Positions 1 through 7,978 of a stretch of 44,278 bases of DNA are shown in pieces. The stretch is from Chlamydiota bacterium (GTDB taxonomy: Bacteria; Auribacterota; Tritonobacteria; UBA1439): positions 1 through 44,278 of the forward strand of contig JAAYCL010000004.1 of the NCBI GenBank assembly GCA_012729785.1. The letters are read 5' to 3'. Each line of letters opens with the position of its first letter. Within the stretch, counting starts at the first letter, position 1. The notes under the pieces are model-generated. The model did no database searches. It was not told where the DNA came from and saw only the letters and a list, made by a program, of their open reading frames with translations. Position numbers and translations under genes: made by a program.

Positions 1-3
1 CTT

Positions 4-125
4 GTAGACGTTGTATGCAATTCCAACGGGCGCAGGTGGTTGAGGATTTAGTCGTCCCGGCGAGCGGCGAGGGACGACTAAATCCATAACTTACTGTCCG
101 GCAACTGGTTGGATACAACGTCTAC
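4..125. repeat. Nested inverted-repeat element E1
   Basis: Outer arms GTAGACGTTGTATGCAA (4-20) and TTGGATACAACGTCTAC (109-125) are near-perfect inverted repeats. Inside sits an unrelated perfect 15-bp stem (44-58 with 71-85) around a 12-base loop. The same outer arms recur at 1706-1817 and 3005-3131 with different inner stems. It ends 16 bases before the start codon of the next gene. Confidence 0.8.
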
Positions 126-141
126 TAACACGGAGGCCGCC

Positions 142-1704
142 ATGCAACGTATCCTCTCCCTCCCAATTGCGCTCTCGCTCGTACTGCTCCCCACCGGTCC
201 CTCGCCCGCCCAGCCCGCCGACTCCCCGTGGCCAATGTTCCGGCACGACGCGCTCCACTCGGGGCGAAGCGCCTACGCAGGGCCCCCCTCGTGCCGGCTC
301 TCGTGGAGCTACCGCACGGTCTCGAATATGGGGTCCTTCTCCCCGTGCATCGGGAGCGACGGCACGATCTACATCGCCAGTTACGGCAACCGCCTCTACG
401 CGTGCACCTCCGCGGGGAGCCTGCGCTGGTCTCTTAGCGGGATGGACATCGAGTGCTCTCCCCTGGTCGACACGGAGGGCAGGATCTATTTCGGCACGTA
501 CGACAACCGGGTCTGCTCGGTGAATTCCGCAGGGTCGCTCTCCTGGAGCTATCTGGCGGGCGACACGGTGCTTAGCTCCCCTGGGATGGACGGCGACGGG
601 TCCGTCTACATCGGTTCCACCGACAACGCCCTGTACTGCATCGACTCGTCGGGGGCGCTGCTGTGGAAGCATGTCACGGGAGGCGACGTCCAGACGTCCC
701 CCGCCGTCGCGGCCGACGGCAGCGCATGCGCGGGTTCGCTCGATGGCATGATCTACGCCATCGACAGCTCCGGCGGATTGTCCTGGAGTTATAACGCGGC
801 GGGCTACATCCTTTCTTCCCCCCTCATCACGCCCGGGGGGAGGGTTTACGCGGGCAACAATATGCACAGGGTCTTCGCGCTGAATGTGTGGGGCGCCTTC
901 GTGTGGTCGTATGCGACGGGGGACGTCGTGATGTCATCCCCCTCCCTCGGCACTGACGGCCGTGTGTATGTCGGCTCCCGTGACAACCGTTTCTACGCAT
1001 TGACGACGACCGGGACGCTTGCATGGAGCTATGCGACAGGCAAGCCGATCGAATCCTCGCCCGCCATCGGGAGCGGGGGCGGGATCTACTTCGGCTCGGA
1101 CGATAACCGGCTGTACGCTCTCGGTCCGGCGGGGGCGTTGAGTTGGAGCTATGTGACCGACCTCCCGTGCCAGTCGTCGCCCGCCATCACGGGGGACGGC
1201 CGGCTGGTGGTCGGTTCCGACGATTGCGTGATCTATTGCATCGAGGCCGCGTTCACCCCGGCGCCGACGCGGACGCCGACGTCCACGGGGACGCCGACGC
1301 GGACGCCCACGTCGGTTCCGACGGCGACCCCGCCGATCGACCTGACGGCGCAGAAGGTGGAGTTCTCGACGACGGACCGGATCGAGGTGTGGGCGGACGT
1401 GCGGCCGCTCCCCGTTCCGTGCTACCCGTTCGTGCGGATCGGCATGGCGGACGGGACGACGCAGTACTACGTGGCGGGCGTGGGGTTCACGACGGATCCG
1501 ACGCCGTACCTCGGGTTCGAGGCGGGGACGACGACGCTTGTGGATCCGATCCTGGGGTACGCGGTGCTGGCGGAGAGCTTCTCCGGGATCCCGGCGGGGG
1601 CATACGTGCTGGAGGGCGGGGCGGTGGACGCCGTGCGGACGACGTCGGCGGAGAACCTGGTGTACTTCGGCGGGATCGACCGCGAGCCGCTAACGGTCCG
1701 TTAG
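142..1704 (+). CDS. Exported PQQ-type beta-propeller protein with Thr-Pro linker and C-terminal beta domain
   Basis: The start is ATG 142, behind GGAGG at 132-136; an upstream in-frame ATG (109) lies inside element E1 and is unlikely. The 520-residue product has a signal peptide (about 1-23), then the WPMFRHDALHSGRS opening typical of BamB/PQQ-like propellers. About nine ~38-residue repeats follow, of the pattern SWSY..G....SSP.I..DGxIYxGSxDNxLYAL. A linker rich in TPT (about residues 372-398) leads to a ~120-residue domain resembling the C-terminal domains of the proteins at 10186, 12667 and 26076. This is probably a periplasmic or surface protein with a structural or binding role; no catalytic motif is seen. 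Many BamB-like proteins are not assembly factors, so no BamB function is claimed. Confidence 0.85.
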   Translation: MQRILSLPIALSLVLLPTGPSPAQPADSPWPMFRHDALHSGRSAYAGPPSCRLSWSYRTVSNMGSFSPCIGSDGTIYIASYGNRLYACTSAGSLRWSLSGMDIECSPLVDTEGRIYFGTYDNRVCSVNSAGSLSWSYLAGDTVLSSPGMDGDGSVYIGSTDNALYCIDSSGALLWKHVTGGDVQTSPAVAADGSACAGSLDGMIYAIDSSGGLSWSYNAAGYILSSPLITPGGRVYAGNNMHRVFALNVWGAFVWSYATGDVVMSSPSLGTDGRVYVGSRDNRFYALTTTGTLAWSYATGKPIESSPAIGSGGGIYFGSDDNRLYALGPAGALSWSYVTDLPCQSSPAITGDGRLVVGSDDCVIYCIEAAFTPAPTRTPTSTGTPTRTPTSVPTATPPIDLTAQKVEFSTTDRIEVWADVRPLPVPCYPFVRIGMADGTTQYYVAGVGFTTDPTPYLGFEAGTTTLVDPILGYAVLAESFSGIPAGAYVLEGGAVDAVRTTSAENLVYFGGIDREPLTVR

Positions 1705-1705
1705 T

Positions 1706-1817
1706 GCAGACGTTGTGCCCAACATCTTCGCGCACAATGGATTGCAGCGATATTCTCGCCTGGTGAGAATATCGCTATAATTAGTTGCAGCACAGGATAT
1801 TGTATACAACGTCTGTG
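1706..1817. repeat. Nested inverted-repeat element E2
   Basis: Outer arms GCAGACGTTGTGCCCAA (1706-1722) and TTGTATACAACGTCTGTG (1800-1817) match those of E1. The inner stem is different: AGCGATATTCTC (1746-1757) pairs perfectly with GAGAATATCGCT (1765-1776). The element begins one base after the stop codon of the preceding gene and ends 7 bases before the next start codon, so it fills the whole intergenic space. Confidence 0.8.
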
Positions 1818-1824
1818 GGGGGGT

Positions 1825-3003
1825 ATGACAGAGAAACGTATATTCAACATCGCATCCGAGGCGGACGTCGTGGCGGGGCGGACGACGGACGTCTATTTCG
1901 AGCGGACGCTCAAGATCCTGCGGGCGCGCGGCATCGACCCGCGCGTGACGATGGAGGTCCGTGCGAAGGAGCTTCCCAACGGAAGCGCGTGGGCCATCTT
2001 CGCTGGCCTCGAGGAAGCCCTCCTGATGCTCGAGCGGCTGAACGCCCCGCTCGAGGTGCGGAGCATCGAGGAGGGGACGATCTTCGGCCCCGGCGACGCC
2101 GTCTTCTCGGTCTCGGGGCCGTACCGCGCGATCTGCGCCCACGAAACGCCGCTCCTCGGCCTCCTCTGCCAGGCGTCGGGGATCGCCACCGCGACGGCGC
2201 GATGCCGGAAGGCCGCCGGCGACCGGACGCTATTGAGTTTCGGCGCCAGGCGGATGCACCCATGCCTTGCGCCGATGATCGACCGTAGCGCCTGGATCGG
2301 CGGGGCGGATGGCGTCTCGACGGTCGGTTCCGCGGCCGCGCTCGGCATAGAGCCGGAGGGGACGATGCCGCACGCGCTCATCCTGTGCCTCGGCGACACG
2401 GTCGAGGCCGCGAAGGCGTTCCGGGAGGTGATCGGGGAGGGGGTGCGCTGCACGGCGCTAGTCGACACGTTCGGCGACGAGAAGTTCGAGACGCTCCGCG
2501 TGGCGCGCGCGCTCGGCAAGCGGCTCCACGCGGTCCGGCTCGACACGCCCTCCTCGCGCCGCGGGGACATGGCCGCGATATGCCGTGAGACCCGGTGGGA
2601 GCTCGACCTGAACGGCTACCGGCACGTGAAGATCCTCGTGAGCGGCGGGCTTGACGAGGGGAAGATACTCGCGCTCAACCCGTGGGCGGACGGCTACGGC
2701 GTGGGGACAGGCATCGCCTCCGCCCCGGTGGTGGATTTCGCCCTCGACATCGTCGAGATCGACGGGAAGCCGGTTGCGAAACGGGGGAAGCAGGCCGGGG
2801 CGAAGCGCCTCGTCCGCTGCGGGCGCTGCCTCGCGCGCCGTAACGTCCTGCTCCGCAATCCCGCGCCGCGCTGCGCGTGCGGCGGGGGGATGGCGGACCT
2901 GCAGAAGCGTTTCATTCGCGATGGACGGCTCGCCGTGCGGCTGCCGACGGCGGGTAAGATCAGGGAGAGGACGCTGCGCGAGCTGAAGGGGGTCGAGCTA
3001 TAG
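1825..3003 (+). CDS. pncB: Nicotinate phosphoribosyltransferase (archaeal-type)
   Basis: Converts nicotinate, PRPP and ATP to nicotinate mononucleotide (EC 6.3.4.21) in NAD salvage, in the cytoplasm. The 392-residue protein is of the short archaeal/Thermoplasma-type class. It opens IFNIASEADVVAGRTTDVYF, has the LSFGARRMHP loop (about 138-147) and VDTFGDE (about 214), and ends with a zinc-ribbon tail CGRC...CAC (about 332-352) characteristic of that group. ATG 1825 follows a run of seven G bases that can serve as ribosome binding site. The next gene on the same strand encodes a nicotinamidase-like hydrolase, which would supply its substrate. Both neighbours are separated from it by nested-palindrome elements. 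Family assignment is firm; the biochemical activity is inferred from it. Confidence 0.93.
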   Translation: MTEKRIFNIASEADVVAGRTTDVYFERTLKILRARGIDPRVTMEVRAKELPNGSAWAIFAGLEEALLMLERLNAPLEVRSIEEGTIFGPGDAVFSVSGPYRAICAHETPLLGLLCQASGIATATARCRKAAGDRTLLSFGARRMHPCLAPMIDRSAWIGGADGVSTVGSAAALGIEPEGTMPHALILCLGDTVEAAKAFREVIGEGVRCTALVDTFGDEKFETLRVARALGKRLHAVRLDTPSSRRGDMAAICRETRWELDLNGYRHVKILVSGGLDEGKILALNPWADGYGVGTGIASAPVVDFALDIVEIDGKPVAKRGKQAGAKRLVRCGRCLARRNVLLRNPAPRCACGGGMADLQKRFIRDGRLAVRLPTAGKIRERTLRELKGVEL

Positions 3004-3004
3004 A

Positions 3005-3131
3005 CAGTAGACGTTATATGCAACGTGCTATGGTTCAGCAGGTTATGCCTTTAATCGTCCCGTCGGCGTTGTCGAGACGATCAGACGCATGACAGTCTGC
3101 ACGGCTACGGTCGGATACAACGACTACACTG
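3005..3131. repeat. Nested inverted-repeat element E3
   Basis: Outer arms CAGTAGACGTTATATGCAAC (3005-3024) and GGATACAACGACTACACTG (3113-3131) belong to the same family as E1 and E2, with more mismatches. An inner pair ATCGTC (3054-3059) and GACGAT (3076-3081) forms a separate stem. It begins two bases after the stop codon of pncB. Confidence 0.7.
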
Positions 3132-3198
3132 TGTGGCTTTTCGCTTGCCCGCGGCCGGGGGTTCTTGCTATCACGTTACCTGGAACCGGGGGTCGAGC

Positions 3199-3732
3199 AT
3201 GCCGGCGAGAATGAAGAGCACCACCGCGGTCCTCGTGGTGGACATGATCAACGACTTCGTCCTCAAGGGGGCGCCGCTCGAGGTGCCGCGCGCGAGGGGG
3301 ATCATCGGGCATCTGAAAAAGCGGCTCGCCCGCGCCTCGCGCGACCGGGTTCCCATCATCTACGTCTGCGACAGGCACCGCAAGGACGACCCGGAGTTCG
3401 GCGTCTGGCCGCGGCACGCCGTGAACGGGTCCCCGGGCTCGGAGGTGGTCGCGGAACTCAAGCCCCGGAGCCGGGACTATATCGTCGACAAGATCACCTA
3501 CTCGGCGTTCTTCCGCACGAAGCTCGAGAAGCTCTTGAAGAAGCTCGGGACCAGGAAGCTCGTCATCACCGGCGTATGCACGGAGGTCGGCGTGCTCTAC
3601 ACCGCGGCGGACGCGTATATGCGCGGTTTCCAGGTCGAGGTCCCCGAGGAGTGCGTCGCCGGCCTCTCCGAGGGCGACCACCGCTTCGCCCTCCGCCAGA
3701 TCGCCAAGGTCCTCAAGCCCTGCCAGGGGTAG
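3199..3732 (+). CDS. Isochorismatase-family cysteine hydrolase, probable nicotinamidase
   Basis: Likely converts nicotinamide to nicotinate (EC 3.5.1.19), feeding the phosphoribosyltransferase encoded just upstream. The family catalytic triad is visible: Asp in VLVVDMINDF, Lys in YIVDKITYSAF, Cys in ITGVCTEVGVLYTAADAY. The metal-site pattern D-x-H (CDRH) and the His of WPRHAV match archaeal nicotinamidases. ATG 3199 behind GGGGG is preferred; ATG 3211 is also possible. A GTG-initiated extension from 3133 would start inside the edge of element E3 and adds residues without family similarity. The product is 177 residues, normal for the family. Other isochorismatase-like amidases are possible, but the metal-site residues and the neighbour favour nicotinamidase. 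Confidence 0.8.
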   Translation: MPARMKSTTAVLVVDMINDFVLKGAPLEVPRARGIIGHLKKRLARASRDRVPIIYVCDRHRKDDPEFGVWPRHAVNGSPGSEVVAELKPRSRDYIVDKITYSAFFRTKLEKLLKKLGTRKLVITGVCTEVGVLYTAADAYMRGFQVEVPEECVAGLSEGDHRFALRQIAKVLKPCQG

Positions 3733-3740
3733 CATGCGCC

Positions 3741-3804
3741 GTACGCTATAAGCTATACGCGCTACGCAAATACGCCATCCGTGTATTCCGAGCTTGCAGC
3801 GTAC
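3741..3804. repeat. Short nested inverted repeat (E4) between convergent genes
   Basis: Outer arms GTACGCTATAAGC (3741-3753) and GCTTGCAGCGTAC (3792-3804) pair with two mismatches. An inner AATAC/GTATT pair (3769-3773, 3783-3787) forms a second stem. The architecture resembles E1-E3 but the arm sequence differs. It could act as a bidirectional terminator, although no U-tract is seen. Confidence 0.5.
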
Positions 3805-3812
3805 AGATGGAA

Positions 3813-4154
3813 TCAGCACGTCAGGTGGAAGGCGCCGACAGCCCCCGGGTCGTCGGCGCGCCTGTTGTACTCCTCGACCGCGGCGGCCGTCCGCAGGGCG
3901 ACGAGGCGGATCCCCCGTTTCGCGAGGTAACGCCCGGTCTCGGCCGGCACGCGCAGCATCCCGAGCGCGCCGCGCCCGAGGACGAGGGTGGAGGGGGAGG
4001 CAGCGGCGACGTCGCGAAGATCCTCGGGCAGGAGCGAGTGCCCGTTCCTGCGCCGCCACCCCGAAACGACGCGGTCGCGGAAGACGATGACGTCGCGGGC
4101 GTAGGCCTCGCCGCCGATCACGATCTCCCCGAACCGGTACCTGTCGATCCTCAT
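3813..4154 (-). CDS. Mth938-like domain protein
   Basis: Small protein (113 residues from ATG 4154) of the Mth938/NDUFAF3-like family: RIDRYRFGEIVIGGEAYARD, DVIVF, GWRRRNGHSLLPEDL, LVLGRGALGMLRV, TAAAVEEYN and the terminal AFHLTC are all family signatures. Biochemical function is not established for bacterial members. It is often encoded near AmmeMemoRadiSam-system genes; here the radical SAM gene amrS lies just upstream on the same strand. The in-frame extension to 4202 runs into an intergenic repeat and is rejected. It ends with TGA directly after the conserved HLTC, which shows UGA acts as stop in this genome. Confidence 0.8.
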   Translation of the reverse strand: MRIDRYRFGEIVIGGEAYARDVIVFRDRVVSGWRRRNGHSLLPEDLRDVAAASPSTLVLGRGALGMLRVPAETGRYLAKRGIRLVALRTAAAVEEYNRRADDPGAVGAFHLTC

Positions 4155-4159
4155 TGTTT

Positions 4160-4254
4160 TCGCCACGGGTTTGCGCGGATCGGCACGGACAGGGAGATCC
4201 ATTTCGAGGCGTGCGGATCGGTGCCCACCCGTGCGAATCCGCGGCCAAAAACCG
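4160..4254. repeat. Degenerate intergenic repeat rich in ccgcggatcggcacggat-like words
   Basis: The spacer between the Mth938-like gene and amrS contains repeated words such as gcgcggatcggcacgga and gtgcggatcggtgccc. Related words occur at 5299-5325, 7280-7300 and 7850-7925, always between genes. This looks like a dispersed, degraded intergenic repeat of unknown role. Confidence 0.45.
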
Positions 4255-5298
4255 CTACGCGAACACCCCGTCGATCCTCGCGCCGCAGTCGGGGCAGGCG
4301 CCGTTCCTGAGGCGGTTCTCGCGCACCTGGAACCCCCGTCGCGCGATGAGCGCGGCGCCGCAGGCGTGGCAGGAGGTGTTTCCGCTCTCGTCGCCCGGCA
4401 CGTTTCCGCCGTACACGTAACGAAGTCCCGCCTCCCTCCCGATGCGGCAGGCGCGCCGGATGGAGTCGACCGGCGTGGGCGGGAGGTTCGCCATCCGGTA
4501 GGTAGGGTAAAAGGCGCTCACGTGCCACGGGATCCCCGGGTCCACGGAGGCGAGGAAACGGGCGATCGCGGTCAGCTCCTCGTCCGAGTCGTTCTCCGTC
4601 GGGATGACGAGCGTCGTCACCTCGACCCAGATCCCCTTCTCGCGCATCAGGCGGATGTTCCGCTTCACCGGCTCGATCCCCGCGCCCGTACGGCGGCGGG
4701 TCCGCTCCTTGTCGAACCCCTTCAAATCCACGTTGGCTGCGTCGAGGACGGGGGCGAGCAGCTCGATCGCCTCGGGCGTCATATAGCCGTTCGTGACGAA
4801 GCTGTTCCGTATTCCGCCCCGCTTCGCCAGCGCCGCCGTGTCGAGGGCGTACTCGATGAAGACGGTCGGTTCCGTGTAGGTGTAGGAGATGCTCGCGCAG
4901 CCGTGACGCGCGGCGAGGGCGACGATCTCCCGGCAGGGGAGCGCCTCCCCCTCGATCTCGCCGTCGCGGTCGCGCGGGAGCTGGGCGATCTGCCAGTTCT
5001 GGCAGTGCAGGCAGCGGAAGTTGCAGCCGACCGTGGCGACGGAGAATGCGCTGCTCCCGGGGAGGAAATGGAAGAACGGCTTCTTCTCGATCGGATCCAC
5101 GGCCGCGGAGACCGCCCGCTCGTAGACGAGGGTGAAGAGGGTCCCGCCCCGGTTCTCGCGCACGCAGCACAGCCCCCGCTTCCCGTCGGCGATACGGCAC
5201 CTGAACTCGCAGAGGAAGCAGTCCACCGCTCCCCCCTCCGCCTTCCGCCACAGCATCGCCTCTTTCATGACGCGATCCCTTATGATGGTGTTCGACAC
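4255..5298 (-). CDS. amrS: AmmeMemoRadiSam system radical SAM protein AmrS
   Basis: Radical S-adenosylmethionine enzyme of the AmrS family, 347 residues. The N-terminal Cys-rich stretch CFLCEFRCRIADGKRGLC (about 27-44) is followed by FFHFLPGSSAFSVATVGCNF and the radical SAM cluster motif CNFRCLHC (about 92-99), then SYTYTEPTVFIEYA and NVDLKGFDKE. A C-terminal zinc-ribbon (CHACGAAL... CPDCGARI) closes the protein. The family partners MEMO1 and AMMECR1 are not in this window; only a Mth938-like gene adjoins. The reaction of the system is not established. ATG 5298 is used; an in-frame ATG at 5268 (MKEAML) is an alternative. Spacing to the upstream rtcB stop is 27 bases, so co-transcription is likely. 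Confidence 0.9.
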   Translation of the reverse strand: MSNTIIRDRVMKEAMLWRKAEGGAVDCFLCEFRCRIADGKRGLCCVRENRGGTLFTLVYERAVSAAVDPIEKKPFFHFLPGSSAFSVATVGCNFRCLHCQNWQIAQLPRDRDGEIEGEALPCREIVALAARHGCASISYTYTEPTVFIEYALDTAALAKRGGIRNSFVTNGYMTPEAIELLAPVLDAANVDLKGFDKERTRRRTGAGIEPVKRNIRLMREKGIWVEVTTLVIPTENDSDEELTAIARFLASVDPGIPWHVSAFYPTYRMANLPPTPVDSIRRACRIGREAGLRYVYGGNVPGDESGNTSCHACGAALIARRGFQVRENRLRNGACPDCGARIDGVFA

Positions 5299-5325
5299 AA
5301 TCCGCGAACATCCGCGGCAAAAACC

Positions 5326-6786
5326 TCACCCCTTCACGCAGATCATCGGCTTCAGGCGGGCGACCTTCCGGTTCACCCCGGCCCCCTCCATCGCGTCCAC
5401 GACCTCCCGCACATCCTTGTAGGCCCCGGGCGCCTCCTCGGCGACGCCGGCGAGATTGTGCGCCTTCACGACGATCCCCCGCGCGCCCAACTCCCCGACG
5501 ACCCGCCCCCCGCGGTAGTCGCGCGTCGCCTGGGTGCGCGACTTCAGCCGCCCCGCGCCGTGGACCGCGCTCCCGAACGTCTCCGCCATCCCCTTCTCGG
5601 TGCCCACGAGGATGTAGGAGCAGGTCCCCATCGTGCCCCCGACGAGCACCGGCTGCCCGACGCCCCGGTACGCCGCGGGCAGCCCTGGGTTTCCGGCCGG
5701 GAACGCCCTCGTGGCCCCTTTCCGGTGGACGAGGACCATCTTCTCCGCCCCCCCCACGCGGTGGCGCTCGAGCTTGGCGGTGTTGTGCCCGACGTCGTAG
5801 AGCACGCGGATCGACGCGGGGTCGAGGCCGAAGACCCGGGCGAAGGCGAGGCGCGTTAGGTGGGAGATCGCCTGCCGGTTGGCGAAGGCGCAGTTGATGC
5901 CGCAGAAGACCGCGGAGAGGTAGTCGCGACCCTCGGGGCTGTCGATGGGGGCGCAGACGAGCTCCTGCTCGGGCACGGGGAGGTCGTAGTGCCGGCTCGC
6001 GGCCCTGAGCTTCGGCAGGTAATCGGTCCCGATCTGGTGCCCGAGCGCCCGGCTGCCCGTGTGGATGGCGACGAGGACCGTGCCGGGCCCGATGCCGAAC
6101 GCACCCGCGGCGCCTTCGTCGTACACCTCGTCCACGTACTGCACCTCCAGGTAATGGTTCCCGGAGCCGAGCGTGCCGACCTGGCGGAACTGCCGCTCCT
6201 TCGCCCGGTCGCTCACCCGCGCGGGGTTGGCGCCCGCGACGCAGCCCCGCTCCTCGATATACTCCAGATCCGCCTCCGTCCCGTAGCCGCGGCGCACGGG
6301 GAACTCCGCGCCGCTCCGCAGCACGTCGTCGATCTCGCGGCGGTTCAGGCGGAACTCCCCCTCCGAGCCGAGGCCCGCCGGGACCCCACGGTACAGCTCC
6401 TCCGCGAGTTCCGCCTTCTTCCTCTCGACCTGTTCCCGGTCGATCGGCGCCGCGAGCGCCCGGACGCCGCAGTTGCAGTCGAATCCGACCCCCGCCACTG
6501 AGACGACGCCCTCCTCTATGTCGAAGGCGGCGACGCCGCCGATCGGGAACCCGTAGCCGGGGTGGACGTCGGCCATCGCGAGGGAGTGGTTCAAGATGCC
6601 CGGCAGGCAGGCGACGTTTCGCACCTGGAGGAGGGCGTTCCACTCGCGCGCCTTCGGCTGGTCGGCGAGGAGGTGGTCGATGATCGCGCGGGTGCCGTAG
6701 ATCCTCCCCGGGACGCGCATCCTTCCGGTTTTGGGGATCTCCCAGACGAACTCTTCGATCCGCCTCAGTTCGACGCGCTCAGGCAT
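5326..6786 (-). CDS. rtcB: RNA-splicing ligase RtcB
   Basis: GTP-dependent 3'-phosphate/2',3'-cyclic phosphate to 5'-OH RNA ligase acting in tRNA splicing or RNA repair. The 486-residue protein has the archaeal/bacterial RtcB hallmarks: NHSLAMADVHPGYGFPIGG, GVGFDCNCGVR with the metal-binding Cys, GSGNHYLEVQ, AIHTGSRALGHQ, LYDVGHNTAK, and HGAGR carrying the guanylylated His near the C terminus. No intein is present. The usual Ile/Val in DINCG/DVNCG is Cys here (DCNCG). Its ATG overlaps the end of the preceding gene by 8 bases (6779-6786), implying translational coupling. Archease, its activator, is encoded in the same run. Confidence 0.95.
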   Translation of the reverse strand: MPERVELRRIEEFVWEIPKTGRMRVPGRIYGTRAIIDHLLADQPKAREWNALLQVRNVACLPGILNHSLAMADVHPGYGFPIGGVAAFDIEEGVVSVAGVGFDCNCGVRALAAPIDREQVERKKAELAEELYRGVPAGLGSEGEFRLNRREIDDVLRSGAEFPVRRGYGTEADLEYIEERGCVAGANPARVSDRAKERQFRQVGTLGSGNHYLEVQYVDEVYDEGAAGAFGIGPGTVLVAIHTGSRALGHQIGTDYLPKLRAASRHYDLPVPEQELVCAPIDSPEGRDYLSAVFCGINCAFANRQAISHLTRLAFARVFGLDPASIRVLYDVGHNTAKLERHRVGGAEKMVLVHRKGATRAFPAGNPGLPAAYRGVGQPVLVGGTMGTCSYILVGTEKGMAETFGSAVHGAGRLKSRTQATRDYRGGRVVGELGARGIVVKAHNLAGVAEEAPGAYKDVREVVDAMEGAGVNRKVARLKPMICVKG

Positions 6787-7225
6787 GGTCGCGCCCCCTC
6801 GCCCGGTCGATCGCCTCCGCCAGCGCCTCCGGCTCGGGCGAGCCGACGCAGAACCTGCGCCCCGTGTCGAGCTCGATCTCGACCACGGCGGTCCCCGTCC
6901 CGCGGAACATCCAGCCGCGGGGGATCCACCGGACGCCCCAGCCGAAGTACCAGGGCACCTCCATCGGCCTGACGTACCGGATCGACCTGAGCGGGATCGT
7001 CTTCTTCGGCCAGCCGAAACCGAACCGCGCCTTCAGCGCGTCCTCCGCGATCTCGACCGTGAGCGTGGAGAAGAGGGCCAGGACCGCCGCGAGCAGGACG
7101 ATCACCGCCGCCGGCCCCCAGCCGCCCCCGTACGCCCACATCAGGTTGCCGAGGACGATGATGCCCGCCCCCGCGGCGCCCACGATGACGCTGCACGCCT
7201 CCGTCTTCCGGTAATGGACGACCAT
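6779..7225 (-). CDS. Small membrane protein, bacterial PH-like domain
   Basis: A 148-residue protein with two adjacent hydrophobic helices (about residues 10-32 and 36-57). They precede a soluble domain containing VEIAEDALKARFGFGWPKKTIPLRSIRYV and a second strand-rich half ending FCVGSPEPEALAEAID. This layout resembles bacterial PH-domain membrane proteins. The gene lies between archease and rtcB in the same orientation and overlaps rtcB by 8 bases. Position suggests a link to RNA repair, but no family member is known to me to have such a role. It may simply be co-transcribed. Confidence 0.65.
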   Translation of the reverse strand: MVVHYRKTEACSVIVGAAGAGIIVLGNLMWAYGGGWGPAAVIVLLAAVLALFSTLTVEIAEDALKARFGFGWPKKTIPLRSIRYVRPMEVPWYFGWGVRWIPRGWMFRGTGTAVVEIELDTGRRFCVGSPEPEALAEAIDRARGRDHA

Positions 7226-7347
7226 CGCGGCCTCCTCTCGTCACCCTGTTCCCGGACGATTGCCTTCCGCGTGGGTGCGCGGATCGAGACGACGTGCGCC
7301 GCGGCGCCGTGCCGGTGCCCGGCGGCGGATACTTCGCGACGGCTCGG

Positions 7348-7779
7348 TCACAGGTCGAGGACGACGCGGGCGAGGTACCCGCCGTTTCGCCTCTCCACCC
7401 GGAGGCCGAGGTACGAGGCGCCCTTCACCTCCGTGCCGAGCCTGCCCGCGAGCGCCTCCGGCGGCGCCCCCTCCGCCTCCGCCTCCAGCATGAATCCCGC
7501 CCCCCCCGCGCGGCCGATGTGCGCCACCTCGCAACGCGTGAAGAGCAGGCCGAGGAGCCCCTGGCGCGAGAGCAACTCGTTGAGGAACTCGACGAGAAGC
7601 TCCTCGAGGGACTGCGCCCGCGCCTCGATCCTGACGCGCCGCCCCGGCGCCGGCGTTTCGGCTCCGCGCACCATCAGGCCGAGCATCGCCGCCGCCGCTC
7701 CGGCGAACGCCTCCTCGAGGGTCTTCCCGCTCCCCTCGATCGCCGCGTCGCCGACGTGCTCGAGGTACCGGTAGGGCAT
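7348..7779 (-). CDS. Archease, activator of RtcB
   Basis: Archease stimulates guanylylation and turnover of RtcB. The 143-residue product begins MPYRYLEHVGDAAIEGSG, corresponding to the archease EHTADIGI segment. It has the LEEAFAGAAAAMLGLM helix and the LEELLVEFLNELL helix, and ends YLARVVLDL, where most archeases end in a V.LD strand. ATG 7779 is chosen because GGAGG stands about 10 bases upstream and similarity begins there; longer in-frame extensions run into repeat sequence. The first acidic motif differs from the usual TADIG (VGDAA), but the Asp is retained. Confidence 0.85.
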   Translation of the reverse strand: MPYRYLEHVGDAAIEGSGKTLEEAFAGAAAAMLGLMVRGAETPAPGRRVRIEARAQSLEELLVEFLNELLSRQGLLGLLFTRCEVAHIGRAGGAGFMLEAEAEGAPPEALAGRLGTEVKGASYLGLRVERRNGGYLARVVLDL

Positions 7780-7978
7780 AGGTCCCGCCTCCAGGCGGCT
7801 GCGACAACGAGGCATCGTGCGGCGGGGTGTCGCCGACCCTCGCGAATCTCCACGGATACACAATCCTTCCTCGATCCGCGCAGATCCGCCTCCGCCCGTG
7901 TCGATCCGTGCCGACCATCTGTCCGCGTTCGTCCCCGCCGGCGGACAGGCGCGCCAGCTCCGCGGCGACAACGCGATC

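Noticed and set aside
4-3131. Integron cassette array with attC sites between the first genes
   Set aside because: The element-gene-element layout is suggestive, but the ends do not carry the RYYYAAC...GTTRRRY core boxes in the required positions. The genes are ordinary metabolic genes and no integrase is visible. It is kept only as a structural analogy.
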